Positions 17,551 through 25,523 of a stretch of 33,367 nucleotides of DNA are shown piece by piece. The stretch is taken from positions 1-33,367 of the forward strand of contig JAHJDF010000025.1 in NCBI GenBank assembly GCA_018812595.1, in the 5' to 3' direction. This stretch comes from Gammaproteobacteria bacterium. GTDB taxonomy: Bacteria; Pseudomonadota; Gammaproteobacteria; UBA12402. The position numbers were made by a program, and so were the translations under genes. Positions within the stretch are counted from its first letter, which is position 1. Every line of letters begins with the position of its first letter. Below the pieces are notes generated by a model. The model was not told where the DNA came from, searched no databases, and was given only the letters and a program-made list of their open reading frames with translations.

Positions 17551-17622
17551 GTCATCCCTGCGAAGGCTTAGAATCCAGAACTTTGTTTAGGAACAAGATC
17601 CCTGCTTTCGTGGGGGTCGTGG
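17551..17622. repeat. pair of degenerate palindromic repeats between potB and potC
   Basis: GTCATCCCTGCGAAGGC then TTAGAATCCAG (17551-17578), and GATCCCTGCTTTCGTGGGGG then TCGTGG (17597-17622). The gap between two permease genes that normally touch is 97 bp and is filled by these. Confidence 0.7.
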
Positions 17623-17632
17623 AGTCTGTTGT

Positions 17633-18400
17633 ATGAATCGCACTCTTAAATTCTTATATCTGTTTTTTATTTATGTGTTTTTGTATTTGCCCATTGTTGT
17701 TTTGATTACGTATTCTTTTAACGACTCTAAGTTCTCCGCGTTTTGGCACGGCCTGACATTCAAGTGGTACAAACAACTTTTTCACGATCATTCGTTGTTG
17801 CTGGTGACCGGTCATTCCTTTTTGATTGCTGTGCTTGCTTCTACTGTTGCAACTGTGCTCGGTTTGGCCGCTGCTGTTGCTTTATTTCGATACCGTTTTT
17901 ACGGAAAAAAGTTAATTCAAGGATTGGTTTTTATTCTGATTGTGGTGCCTGATTTAGTCTTTGGTGTTTCGCTTTTGATGTTGTTTGTTATGTTAAAAGT
18001 TCAGTTGGGTTTTTGGACGTTGTTATCCGCTCACATTACTTTTTGTCTTCCTTTTGTATTGGTGATTGTTTACAGCCGCTTACAGACCGTGGATAAGAAT
18101 ATTTTTGCAGCTGCACGAGATCTTGGGGCCAATGATTTTCTTATTTTTATGCGCATCATCATTCCCTTAATGATGCCGGCTTTAATTGCAGGTTGGTTGT
18201 TGAGTTTTACACTTTCTATGGATGACGTGGTGATCAGCTTTTTTGTAACGGGGCCGACCTTTCAGATCTTGCCGCTTTATATTTATTCATTGACGCATGT
18301 AGGTATTACGCCGGAAGTGAATGCGTTATGTACCTTAATTTTTGTATTTACCTTGCTGTTAATAGTGGCAGCACAATCTTTAATTCGTAGGAAGGTATAA
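17633..18400 (+). CDS. potC: spermidine/putrescine ABC transporter permease PotC
   Basis: Second inner-membrane permease. 255 residues and about six helices, the first at 7-29, with the EAA loop FAAARDLGANDFLIFMRIII at about 155-180. ATG at 17633 has GGAG eight bases upstream. PotD follows after 5 bp. The intergenic repeat before it does not break the frame or the start. Confidence 0.95.
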   Translation: MNRTLKFLYLFFIYVFLYLPIVVLITYSFNDSKFSAFWHGLTFKWYKQLFHDHSLLLVTGHSFLIAVLASTVATVLGLAAAVALFRYRFYGKKLIQGLVFILIVVPDLVFGVSLLMLFVMLKVQLGFWTLLSAHITFCLPFVLVIVYSRLQTVDKNIFAAARDLGANDFLIFMRIIIPLMMPALIAGWLLSFTLSMDDVVISFFVTGPTFQILPLYIYSLTHVGITPEVNALCTLIFVFTLLLIVAAQSLIRRKV

Positions 18401-18405
18401 GAGAG

Positions 18406-19440
18406 TTGAACAAACGTTTCTTTATTTTATTTTTTTGCACTGTTTTTCCTGTTTTTGCTTTTGCTCAACAGCGTGTTCTTAATGTTTACAATTGGTCGGG
18501 TTATATCCCCCCAAAAGTATTAGCGCTTTTCCAGAAGGAGACCGGCATACGGGTGAATTATTCAACGTTCGAAAGTGAGCAAACGTTATATACAAAGCTT
18601 AAGGCAGACCAACATGCTGGATACGATCTTGTGGTTCCTTCCAGTGATTTTGTGGAACGCATGCGTAAGGAAGGCATGTTGAGAAAGCTGGATAAAAAGC
18701 AGTTGCCTAATTTTCGATATTTGAATCCAAAGCTATTAAATCAGTCTTTTGATCCTCAGAATCAATACAGTGTGCCTTATTTGTGGGGCGTGACGGGCAT
18801 GATTGCGAATCGAAAGTATTATCCAGAAGGCAGCATTCAGTATTGGCGGGACTTGTGGAAACCAAAATATAAAGGGCAGATTTCTTTCACGGATGATTTG
18901 CGTGATGCTTTTTCGATAGGGCTGATTGTTTCTAAATACCCTGTTAATGATGTGGATCCAGAGCATATTAAAACAGCTTATTTAAAGTTAAGGGCGTTAA
19001 GTCCAAACATCCGTTCTTTTTCAAGCGGCGCTGAACAGCAAATGTTTGTGAATGAAGATGCAAATGTGGGTGTGATTCAAAACGGTGATGCGCATTCGGT
19101 GATTGTTGGTAATCCGAATTTCTATTTTATTTTTCCTAAAGACGGCCCCATTTTCTGGGTGGATAGCATGGTGATTCCGAAGTATGCCTCGCACGTGAAA
19201 GCCGCGTATCAATTTATGAATTTTGTTCTAAGGCCAGATGTCGCGAAGATGATTGTGGAAGGTGTTGGATTTTCCACGCCGAACTTGGGAGCGTTGCGTT
19301 TGATGTCGCCTGATATGCGGAACAATCGTGTCATTAATCCAAAGTCGGAAGATTTACGAAATGCGCAAGTGGAAGGGTATGTGCCTAATCAAGTGAATCA
19401 ATTGATTGTACATTATTGGCAATTGTTGAAGTTGTTATAG
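18406..19440 (+). CDS. potD: periplasmic spermidine/putrescine-binding protein PotD
   Basis: Captures polyamines in the periplasm for PotABC. 344 residues (348 in E. coli). Starts with TTG at 18406 behind AGGAAGG, with a clear signal peptide (MNKRFFILFFCTVFPVFAFA, cleavage before QQR). Compared with what is known of E. coli PotD, the pocket parts NWSGY, FWVDS and DDLRD are kept, while the Trp of MIWNG is Gln here (VIQNG). Likely functional. The operon promoter is upstream of potA. Confidence 0.94.
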   Translation: MNKRFFILFFCTVFPVFAFAQQRVLNVYNWSGYIPPKVLALFQKETGIRVNYSTFESEQTLYTKLKADQHAGYDLVVPSSDFVERMRKEGMLRKLDKKQLPNFRYLNPKLLNQSFDPQNQYSVPYLWGVTGMIANRKYYPEGSIQYWRDLWKPKYKGQISFTDDLRDAFSIGLIVSKYPVNDVDPEHIKTAYLKLRALSPNIRSFSSGAEQQMFVNEDANVGVIQNGDAHSVIVGNPNFYFIFPKDGPIFWVDSMVIPKYASHVKAAYQFMNFVLRPDVAKMIVEGVGFSTPNLGALRLMSPDMRNNRVINPKSEDLRNAQVEGYVPNQVNQLIVHYWQLLKLL

Positions 19441-19456
19441 CCATTGTTTCGTTCCG

Positions 19457-19612
19457 TCGCCATCCCCACGAAGGTCCATCGCCATCCCCGCGAAGGCGTC
19501 CATCGTCATCCCCGCGAAGGCGGGGATCCAGGCCTCTGTTCCGTCATTCCCGCGTAAGCGGGAATCCAGAAGATATATCAATTCTGGATTCCCGCTTGCG
19601 CGGGAATGACGG
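19457..19612. repeat. array of palindromic repeats between the two potD genes
   Basis: Successive units: CCATCCCCACGAAGG (19460), CCATCCCCGCGAAGGC (19482), GTCATCCCCGCGAAGGCGGG (19505), GTCATTCCCGCGTAAGCGGG (19543) and, inverted, CTGGATTCCCGCTTGCGCGG then GAATGAC (19584). The spacing is uneven. No gene lies between 19441 and 19660. Confidence 0.85.
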
Positions 19613-19667
19613 AGTAATACAAAGGATCAGTGCGGAAATAATGATAGTGAGGTCAAAAACATTGCTT

Positions 19668-20702
19668 ATGAAAAAAATAATTTTCTTTTTTCTGTTGCTC
19701 TTTCTTTCTACAGCTTTTGCGAAAGACCGTGTTTTGAATCTCTTTAATTGGGCGCATTGTTTGCCTGATTCTGTCTTGCAACAATTTGAAAAAGAAACCG
19801 GAATCAAGGTGAATTACAGCGTTTACAACAGCAATCAAGCGTTGTATGCGAAGTTGAAAGCTGGTTTCTCACCGCAGCGTCCCTCTGCCTACGATGTGGT
19901 TGTTCCAAGCACTTATCTTGTTCAGCGTTTAAAAAAAGAGGGGATGTTGCAGAGATTAGATCATTCAAAAATTCATCATTTACAGGATTTGGATCTTAGG
20001 TTTCTCAATCTTCCGTTTGATCCAGGGAATCAATACAGCATTCCTTATATGTGGTTGAGCGGTGGATTAATCGTTTCGTGTGATTTAGTTCCTCAAATAA
20101 ATTCTTGGAAGGATTTATGGAATCCGAAGTTTAAGGGGAAGATTGTTTTACCCGATGATGTACGAGATACCTTTGCGATTGCTTTCAAAGCGTTGGGGTA
20201 TTCGATTAATGATCAGAATCCTGCGCATATCAAACAGGCTTATTTGAAACTAAAAGCGTTGTTGCCTTCTGTGATTGCTTTTGTGCCGAATGGAACATTT
20301 AGTGTATATCTCAATCATGAAGCGCAAATTGGTTCGTTGTTGAATGGCGATGCGAACCGAGTCATCCAAAACGATTCGAGTTTTTGTTACGTTTATCCCA
20401 AAGAAGGCGCGATTATGGCGTTGGATAATTTGGTGATTGTCAAAAATTCACCGCATTTAGAAGAGGCGTATGAATTTATTAATTTTGTTTTAAGGCCAGA
20501 CGTTTCTAAGCGTATTTTCGAACAAGTCGGTTTTTCGATTCCTAATAAAAAAGCGATTCAATTGATGTCACCTAAAGAGCGAGCGAATCGTGTTTTAAAC
20601 CCGTTGCCGCAATTATTAGGGCACAGTGAAACAGAAGATTATGTCAACGATGCAACCGATCGCTTGTACTTAAATTATTTTGAAATGCTAAAGAATGGTT
20701 GA
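19668..20702 (+). CDS. second PotD-like periplasmic binding protein, diverged pocket
   Basis: A paralogue of the preceding PotD, probably from tandem duplication: both have RVLN-NW, KETGIKVNYS, PSTYLV or its equivalent, DPxNQYSIPY and FVLRPDV in the same order. 344 residues with a signal peptide (MKKIIFFFLLLFLSTAFA). Several positions that bind spermidine in E. coli PotD are changed: NWTEY is NWAHC, MIWNG is SLLNG, and FWMDS is MALDN, so two pocket Trp are lost. It may bind a different polyamine or be decaying. Start: ATG 19668, or TTG 19662, which is better spaced from TGAGG. The frame runs open further upstream only because it reads through the repeats. Confidence 0.9.
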   Translation: MKKIIFFFLLLFLSTAFAKDRVLNLFNWAHCLPDSVLQQFEKETGIKVNYSVYNSNQALYAKLKAGFSPQRPSAYDVVVPSTYLVQRLKKEGMLQRLDHSKIHHLQDLDLRFLNLPFDPGNQYSIPYMWLSGGLIVSCDLVPQINSWKDLWNPKFKGKIVLPDDVRDTFAIAFKALGYSINDQNPAHIKQAYLKLKALLPSVIAFVPNGTFSVYLNHEAQIGSLLNGDANRVIQNDSSFCYVYPKEGAIMALDNLVIVKNSPHLEEAYEFINFVLRPDVSKRIFEQVGFSIPNKKAIQLMSPKERANRVLNPLPQLLGHSETEDYVNDATDRLYLNYFEMLKNG

Positions 20703-20736
20703 ATGGCATTCTTGCGAAGCTATGAATTCAAGTTAC

Positions 20737-20872
20737 TGTCATCCCCGCGAAGGCTAAGGATCCAGAAAATATTTAGATTATCTAAACCAATAAACGATAG
20801 TCATCCCCGCGAAAGAGGGGATCCAGAGATGATTTAATAAAACTGGATTCTTAGCTTTCGCGGGAATGACGA
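20737..20872. repeat. three palindromic repeats before manC
   Basis: GTCATCCCCGCGAAGGC then TAAGGATCCAG (20738-), AGTCATCCCCGCGAAAGAGG then GGATCCAG (20799-) and, inverted, CTGGATTCTTAGCTTTCGCG then GGAATGACG (20843-20872). Confidence 0.85.
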
Positions 20873-20877
20873 TAAAT

Positions 20878-20893
20878 GACTATATTTCTCGCG
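20878..20893 (+). promoter_or_regulatory. shared leader motif upstream of manC
   Basis: GACTATATTTCTCGCG, 22 bases before the manC start. The same 16 bases occur upstream of ugd and of the gene at 27423. TATATT followed by a CG-rich stretch could be a -10 box plus discriminator, but there is no -35 box at the right distance. Confidence 0.6.
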
Positions 20894-20915
20894 CTTTTCA
20901 ACAAAGGAGAAAAAC

Positions 20916-21965
20916 ATGATTATTCCTGTGATCTTGTGTGGTGGTTCTGGTACGCGGTTGTGGCCATTGTCTAGCGCGGAACATCCCAAACAGTTTTTAG
21001 CTCTTTTAGGAAATACTTCTTTGTTGCAGTCCACCATCCAACGTTTAGAGGGGCTTGATACAGAAGCGCCTCTCTTGGTTTGTAACGAAGCGCATCGTTT
21101 TATTGTGGCCGAACAATTGCGTGCAATTAACGTCGCTGCATCAAAAATTTTGCTTGAACCTATGGGGCGCAATACGGCCGCAAGCGTCGCTTTAGCGGCT
21201 TTATATGCGAGCCGTGCGGATGAGAAGGCTGTGCTGTTGGTTTTGCCTTCTGATCACACCATTACTGAAATTTTGTTGTTTCATGAAGCCATCAAGCAAG
21301 CGAATGTGTTTGCGGAGCAAGGACATTTAGTGACATTTGGTATTCAGCCTTCAAAGCCTGAAACGGGTTATGGCTATATTCGTAAAGGAAAGAATCTTCA
21401 TTCAGGAGCGGCTTTCGAGGTGCAATCATTTATCGAAAAACCGGATCTTGTGACCGCTGAAACATTTGTGCGGTCCCCCAATTATTTATGGAACAGCGGC
21501 ATGTTTCTGTTTTCAGCAAAAAGCTTGTTGCATGAAATGGAGCAATACGCGCCAGACATTTTGAAGGCTTGTAAGACAGCGATGAGCACAGAAAAAGAAG
21601 ATTCAGATTTTTGCCGATTTGATGCCGATGTGTTTTCGAAGATTCCTAGTTTATCCGTGGACTATGCGGTCATGGAAAAAACAGATCATGCAGTGGTCGT
21701 TCCTTTGAATACGGAATGGTCGGACATTGGTTCATGGGCTGTATTGTTTGAGCTAAAACCAAAAGATGAGAACGGAAACTGTCTCGAAGGAAATGTAGTG
21801 GCGTTGTCGACAAAAAATTCCTATTTGTGTGCGACACATCGTTTGTTAGCTGTAGCAGGTATTGAGGATCTAATCGTTGTTGAAACGCCTGATGCAGTTT
21901 TGGTGGTACGCAAAGATCAAGCGCAAGCTGTGAAGCAATTGGTGGAGGATATAAAAACACGTTAA
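20916..21965 (+). CDS. manC: mannose-1-phosphate guanylyltransferase
   Basis: Makes GDP-mannose from mannose-1-phosphate and GTP for surface polysaccharide. 349 residues, only the nucleotidyltransferase half of the usual 470-480-residue ManC/AlgA. The N-terminal loop is CGGSGTRLWPLSS with HPKQF; the middle has PMGRNTAAS, PSDH, ETGYGYI and SFIEKPD; NSGMFLF and DIGSW follow. The cupin isomerase half is missing here but present as a separate gene at 26901. ATG at 20916 is behind AAAGGAG. Confidence 0.95.
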   Translation: MIIPVILCGGSGTRLWPLSSAEHPKQFLALLGNTSLLQSTIQRLEGLDTEAPLLVCNEAHRFIVAEQLRAINVAASKILLEPMGRNTAASVALAALYASRADEKAVLLVLPSDHTITEILLFHEAIKQANVFAEQGHLVTFGIQPSKPETGYGYIRKGKNLHSGAAFEVQSFIEKPDLVTAETFVRSPNYLWNSGMFLFSAKSLLHEMEQYAPDILKACKTAMSTEKEDSDFCRFDADVFSKIPSLSVDYAVMEKTDHAVVVPLNTEWSDIGSWAVLFELKPKDENGNCLEGNVVALSTKNSYLCATHRLLAVAGIEDLIVVETPDAVLVVRKDQAQAVKQLVEDIKTR

Positions 21966-22054
21966 TGCTGCGCATTCTAATTTTGTAAATTTGTACAATG
22001 AGATGTTGTGTATATTGTTCTCTGGTCGTGTTTGTGGTGAATAAGGATGGTTTG

Positions 22055-22813
22055 ATGACTGATTTTGAAACAGATATTACGCAGTTAAAAAAGACTTACG
22101 CAAAAAAACCTTTCAAGGACAAACTAGAGAAACTTCAATCTTTATTTTGGAAGTATGTTGAGAAAGCGGAAAAAGAAAAATCAATTCTTCCAGAAGCTGT
22201 GAATCAGGTGCTCATTCAGTATTTTCAGTGTGTTGAGAATGCTTTCAGAAAAAAGCGATTGGATTTTTCATGTTTTCGCGATTTTTATTGGATGGTTGAC
22301 GATGACAATCAACCTTTTTCAAAAGTGACACGATTGTTTCAAGTCACAAGTATCGAAGTTTTGTTTACGTATCTTAATTCCTTGCAGAGATTAGCTGAAA
22401 TTCAGCAAAACACTTTGTCTCTAGAGTTGTTAAACGGTTTAAAAAACGTGAAGCGTGTTAATAAGAAACCCTTTACTTTGTTTCAGTTTTTCAAGTTAAA
22501 AAGCGTCGGGTATGTTAATAAAGGGCGTATTTCCTTGTTTCAATTTTCAGAGCACGAATTTACAGAGAAGATGACAGACAATGATCTAAATGAGTTTTAT
22601 CGATATTTTCAAAACATCTATCAATCTCTTTCGTCTTCCTTTGAAGTGCCCGATTTCATAATGGGGCGGCTATTTGGTATGACTCCTTTGCAAGCAGAGC
22701 AACAAACATTAAATCTAGAGTTTGTAAGGTCATCGCTGCGAGAGGCGCATGAGGCGCGTCTTGCTGAGTTTGGAAGGCCCATGGAACCTTTTCCATGCAA
22801 AGTTTCTCAGTAG
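22055..22813 (+). CDS. uncharacterised 252-residue protein
   Basis: No family recognised. Charged and aromatic-rich, with no signal peptide and no membrane segment, probably helical and cytoplasmic. Residues around 130-165 contain an imperfect internal repeat: VNKKPFTLFQF then VNKGRISLFQF. ATG at 22055 is chosen because AAGGA lies seven bases upstream; the frame stays open to 21998. It sits between manC and galU on the same strand, so a role near polysaccharide synthesis is possible, but nothing in the sequence shows it. Phe/Leu/Lys-rich and AT-rich relative to its neighbours. Confidence 0.85.
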   Translation: MTDFETDITQLKKTYAKKPFKDKLEKLQSLFWKYVEKAEKEKSILPEAVNQVLIQYFQCVENAFRKKRLDFSCFRDFYWMVDDDNQPFSKVTRLFQVTSIEVLFTYLNSLQRLAEIQQNTLSLELLNGLKNVKRVNKKPFTLFQFFKLKSVGYVNKGRISLFQFSEHEFTEKMTDNDLNEFYRYFQNIYQSLSSSFEVPDFIMGRLFGMTPLQAEQQTLNLEFVRSSLREAHEARLAEFGRPMEPFPCKVSQ

Positions 22814-22864
22814 ATTTCGATCTTTAAATCAGTACCATACGCCCATTTTTGAAAGGTCAATGTC

Positions 22865-23752
22865 ATGCATATTTCCCGAAAAATAAGAAAAGCCGTGTTC
22901 CCTGTTGCTGGTTTGGGAACTCGTTTTCTTCCCGCCACGAAAGCCAGTCCAAAAGAAATGTTACCTATCGTCGATAAACCGATCATTCAGTTTGCGGTCG
23001 AAGAGGCAATTGCTGCTGGAATTCGAGAGCTCATATTTATCACGAGCGGCACTAAACGTTCTATTGAAGATCATTTCGATTCCAATTTTGAGTTAGAAAT
23101 GAAGTTGAGAGAGAAAAATAATAAAGAGATGTTGCATCTGGTGCAGAACATTCTGCCAAAGAATGTTTCGTGTGTTTATGTCAGACAACCGGAAGCGTTG
23201 GGGTTGGGGCATGCTGTTTTGTGTGCGAAGGATTTGATTGGCAATGAGCCTTTTGCAGTCATTTTGGCCGATGATTTGATTGATAGCGGAACTTCTTGTT
23301 TAAGTCAGATGTGCGATCTCTTTGAAGCAACGGGCGGCAGCTTTGTGGCGGTGCAACCTGTTGAAGACGATGAAGTACATCGATACGGCATTGTCGATTT
23401 AATGAAGGATTTGGATCCTTATGCGCAATTAAAAGGCATCGTCGAAAAACCGGCTTTGCAAGATGCGCCATCACGTCATGGTGTGGTGGGACGTTATATC
23501 TTGACCCCTCAAATTCTCGATATTTTGGCGACAACTGCGCGCGGAGCAGGGGGGGAAATTCAATTGACGGATGCGATTTCTCAGTTGCTTAGGTTGGAAA
23601 AAGTCTTTGCTTATGCGTTTGATGGTGTTCGATACGATTGTGGAAGCAAGTTGGGTTATCTTGAAGCAACCATTGTGTTTGCATTAAAACATCCAGATTT
23701 GGCAAAACCTTTTCAGGAAATCTTAGATCGATACCAAGCAGGGAAGCTGTGA
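22865..23752 (+). CDS. galU: UTP-glucose-1-phosphate uridylyltransferase
   Basis: Makes UDP-glucose, the precursor of UDP-glucuronate (Ugd, below) and many surface glycans. 295 residues. The signature GLGTRFLPATKASPKEM is at 17-33; EEAIAAGI, the ADD sugar-nucleotide site (ILADDLID), GIVEKP and GGEIQLTDAI follow. ATG at 22865 is behind GAAAGG. It overlaps the next gene by four bases (GTGA). Confidence 0.96.
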   Translation: MHISRKIRKAVFPVAGLGTRFLPATKASPKEMLPIVDKPIIQFAVEEAIAAGIRELIFITSGTKRSIEDHFDSNFELEMKLREKNNKEMLHLVQNILPKNVSCVYVRQPEALGLGHAVLCAKDLIGNEPFAVILADDLIDSGTSCLSQMCDLFEATGGSFVAVQPVEDDEVHRYGIVDLMKDLDPYAQLKGIVEKPALQDAPSRHGVVGRYILTPQILDILATTARGAGGEIQLTDAISQLLRLEKVFAYAFDGVRYDCGSKLGYLEATIVFALKHPDLAKPFQEILDRYQAGKL

Positions 23753-25155
23753 GGAGAGGCTTACTACAAGAATATGCCAGCGCATTTTCGTTTTTTTCTA
23801 GAGTGCTGGATGTTTTTGGCGTTGTTTTTGCCGGTTGGATTGCTTATCTCTTGCGCTTTTTTGGTGCATCCCAAGCGTTTGATCCTTATGCAGGCCTTTT
23901 GTTTTTAGCTGCAGTGATTACTTTCTTATTATTCCCATTTTTCGGCGTGTACGATTCTTGGCGTGGACGTTCTTTATTCAGTTTATTGCGCAGGCTATTT
24001 TTTGCTTGGTGTGTCGTCATCATCTTTGTCTTGATCCTATCTATTGGCTTTAAAACCATCACCGTCTATTCGCGTTTATGGATTTTTTATTGGGCAGGCT
24101 TAGGAACGTTTTTTCTATTGAGCCTGCGTTCTGGGTTGCACTTGGCGTTGCGTTCTTTCAGGAATCGCGGATGGAATCAACGCAGTATTGTTTTGATCGG
24201 GGAGCGAAAATTAGCGGAGTATGTTTCCAAGCGTTTAAAACAAACCACGTGGGCGGGTTTAACCGTGCAGTGCATCATCACGAAGGATGTTTCAAAAGAG
24301 CAGAAGAATGCAGACGGTTTGTCGCTTTATCCTTTTAATGAATCGGTTATTCCATTTATTCAGGGTTTGAACATTGATGAAGTTTGGGTGACTTTACCGA
24401 TTCAATCGCCCCTGATAAAAGAGTGGATTGACCCATTGAGGTATTTGTCGGTTCCCATTCGTTTTATTCCAGATGTCAGCGCCAATTTTTTATTTCGTTA
24501 TCCCATTACTGAAATTTCGGGCATGCCGGTTATTGAAGTAAGTCGTGCGCCTTTTGTGGGTGTGAATGGGTGTTTGAAATTGTTAGAAGATTATCTTTTA
24601 GGGGCTTTATTTTTTGTGCCGGCGTTGCCTTTTATGTTGTTTTCTGCGATCGGGATTAAGTGTTCATCGAAAGGTCCGGTGTTGTTTAAGCAATGGCGAC
24701 ATGGAGCGAAAGGGAAGCCTATTCTCGTTTATAAATTTCGTACAATGCATGTGCATCGAGAACAGCAAGGCGTTGTGACCCAAGCAAAAAAAACGGATGA
24801 GCGGATCTTTCCTTTTGGTGCTTTTTTAAGACGTACGAGTTTGGATGAATTGCCTCAATTAATTAACGTTTTGCAAGGTCGTATGTCGTTGGTGGGGCCG
24901 AGGCCTCACGCGGTTGAGCACAATGAATACTACAAAACGTTGGTGTTTGATTACATGCAGCGGCACAAGGTGAAGCCTGGGATTACCGGATGGGCGCAAG
25001 TGAATGGTTTTCGGGGCGAAACGGATACGTTGGAGAAGATGGAGAAACGGGTTCAATACGATCTGTATTACATTGACCATTGGTCTGTTGGTTTGGATTT
25101 AAAAATCATTTTATTAACGTTTTTTAAAGGCCTTTTCTCAAAAAACGCTTATTGA
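23749..25155 (+). CDS. undecaprenyl-phosphate sugar phosphotransferase (WcaJ/WbaP type)
   Basis: Loads the first sugar phosphate on undecaprenyl phosphate at the inner membrane, starting an exopolysaccharide or capsule repeat. 468 residues. The N-terminal half has four hydrophobic segments (about 15-125), then a CoA-binding-like soluble domain. The catalytic half begins with a hydrophobic hairpin (about 278-305) and continues with GPVLFKQWRHG, YKFRTM, RRTSLDELPQLINVL, SLVGPRPH and KPGITGWAQVNG, the full bacterial sugar transferase set. GTG at 23749 overlaps the galU stop. Glucose or galactose is the likely sugar by family, not proven. Confidence 0.93.
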   Translation: MRRGLLQEYASAFSFFSRVLDVFGVVFAGWIAYLLRFFGASQAFDPYAGLLFLAAVITFLLFPFFGVYDSWRGRSLFSLLRRLFFAWCVVIIFVLILSIGFKTITVYSRLWIFYWAGLGTFFLLSLRSGLHLALRSFRNRGWNQRSIVLIGERKLAEYVSKRLKQTTWAGLTVQCIITKDVSKEQKNADGLSLYPFNESVIPFIQGLNIDEVWVTLPIQSPLIKEWIDPLRYLSVPIRFIPDVSANFLFRYPITEISGMPVIEVSRAPFVGVNGCLKLLEDYLLGALFFVPALPFMLFSAIGIKCSSKGPVLFKQWRHGAKGKPILVYKFRTMHVHREQQGVVTQAKKTDERIFPFGAFLRRTSLDELPQLINVLQGRMSLVGPRPHAVEHNEYYKTLVFDYMQRHKVKPGITGWAQVNGFRGETDTLEKMEKRVQYDLYYIDHWSVGLDLKIILLTFFKGLFSKNAY

Positions 25156-25210
25156 AGATTTTTTGATTTCCGTCGTTATCTCAACACTTCACCGTTACTT
25201 CGCATTTCAC

Positions 25211-25390
25211 CGTCATTCCCACGATTTTCCCGTCATTCCCGCCCCTTTCCCGTCATTCCCGCGAAAGCTTAGAATCCAGTGCCTTCGTCATTCTTAGCTT
25301 CGGCGGGAATCCAGAAAGTTATATGTATCGAATCTGGATCCCCGCTTTCGCGGGGATGACGGGAAAGGTGTGCGGGCGGGGATGACGGTG
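25211..25390. repeat. repeat array upstream of ugd
   Basis: Three tandem 20-bp units each start CGTCATTCCC (25211, 25231, 25251), with variable second halves. More palindrome copies follow in both orientations (GTCATTCTTAGCTTCGGCGG at 25287; CTGGATCCCCGCTTTCGCGG at 25334; GGGGATGACG at 25379). This fills most of the 368-base gap between the sugar transferase and ugd; the rest is the leader motif and hairpin listed separately. Confidence 0.85.
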
Positions 25391-25423
25391 AGGATGCGTA
25401 AACGGCGATAATGCGGAGTCATT

Positions 25424-25446
25424 GAGACTATATTTCTCGCGTCTCC
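25424..25446 (+). promoter_or_regulatory. shared leader motif upstream of ugd
   Basis: GAGACTATATTTCTCGCG followed by TCTCC. All 23 bases are identical to 27367-27389, and 16 of them to the manC site. The ends GAGAC and GTCTC are inverted repeats that could form a small hairpin. Confidence 0.65.
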
Positions 25447-25482
25447 AACAAACATCTATTAACTTTTTGTTCCATGCAGTCT

Positions 25483-25508
25483 GGCGGATATAATCCGCCG
25501 ATTTTTTT
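25483..25508 (+). terminator. hairpin plus T-run overlapping a -10-like box, before ugd
   Basis: GGCGGAT, loop ATA, ATCCGCC, then GATTTTTTT: a complete intrinsic terminator shape. It ends 15 bases before the ugd GTG and touches its ribosome site. The loop and arm also spell TATAAT. It is either an attenuator for transcripts from the motif at 25424 or a promoter in a palindromic operator. Confidence 0.55.
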
Positions 25509-25523
25509 ATAGGAGGAAACAAA

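Noticed and set aside
19457-19612. CRISPR array
   Set aside because: Units are unequally spaced, self-palindromic and in both orientations, with no uniform unique spacers and no cas genes.
19416-19667. N-terminal extension of the second PotD frame
   Set aside because: The extension translates the repeat array (SPRRRPSSSPRRRG). The signal peptide starting near 19668 is the real N-terminus.
20852-20886. Full sigma70 promoter at the shared manC motif
   Set aside because: TATATT is present, but no sequence resembling TTGACA is found 16-18 bases upstream in any of the three copies.
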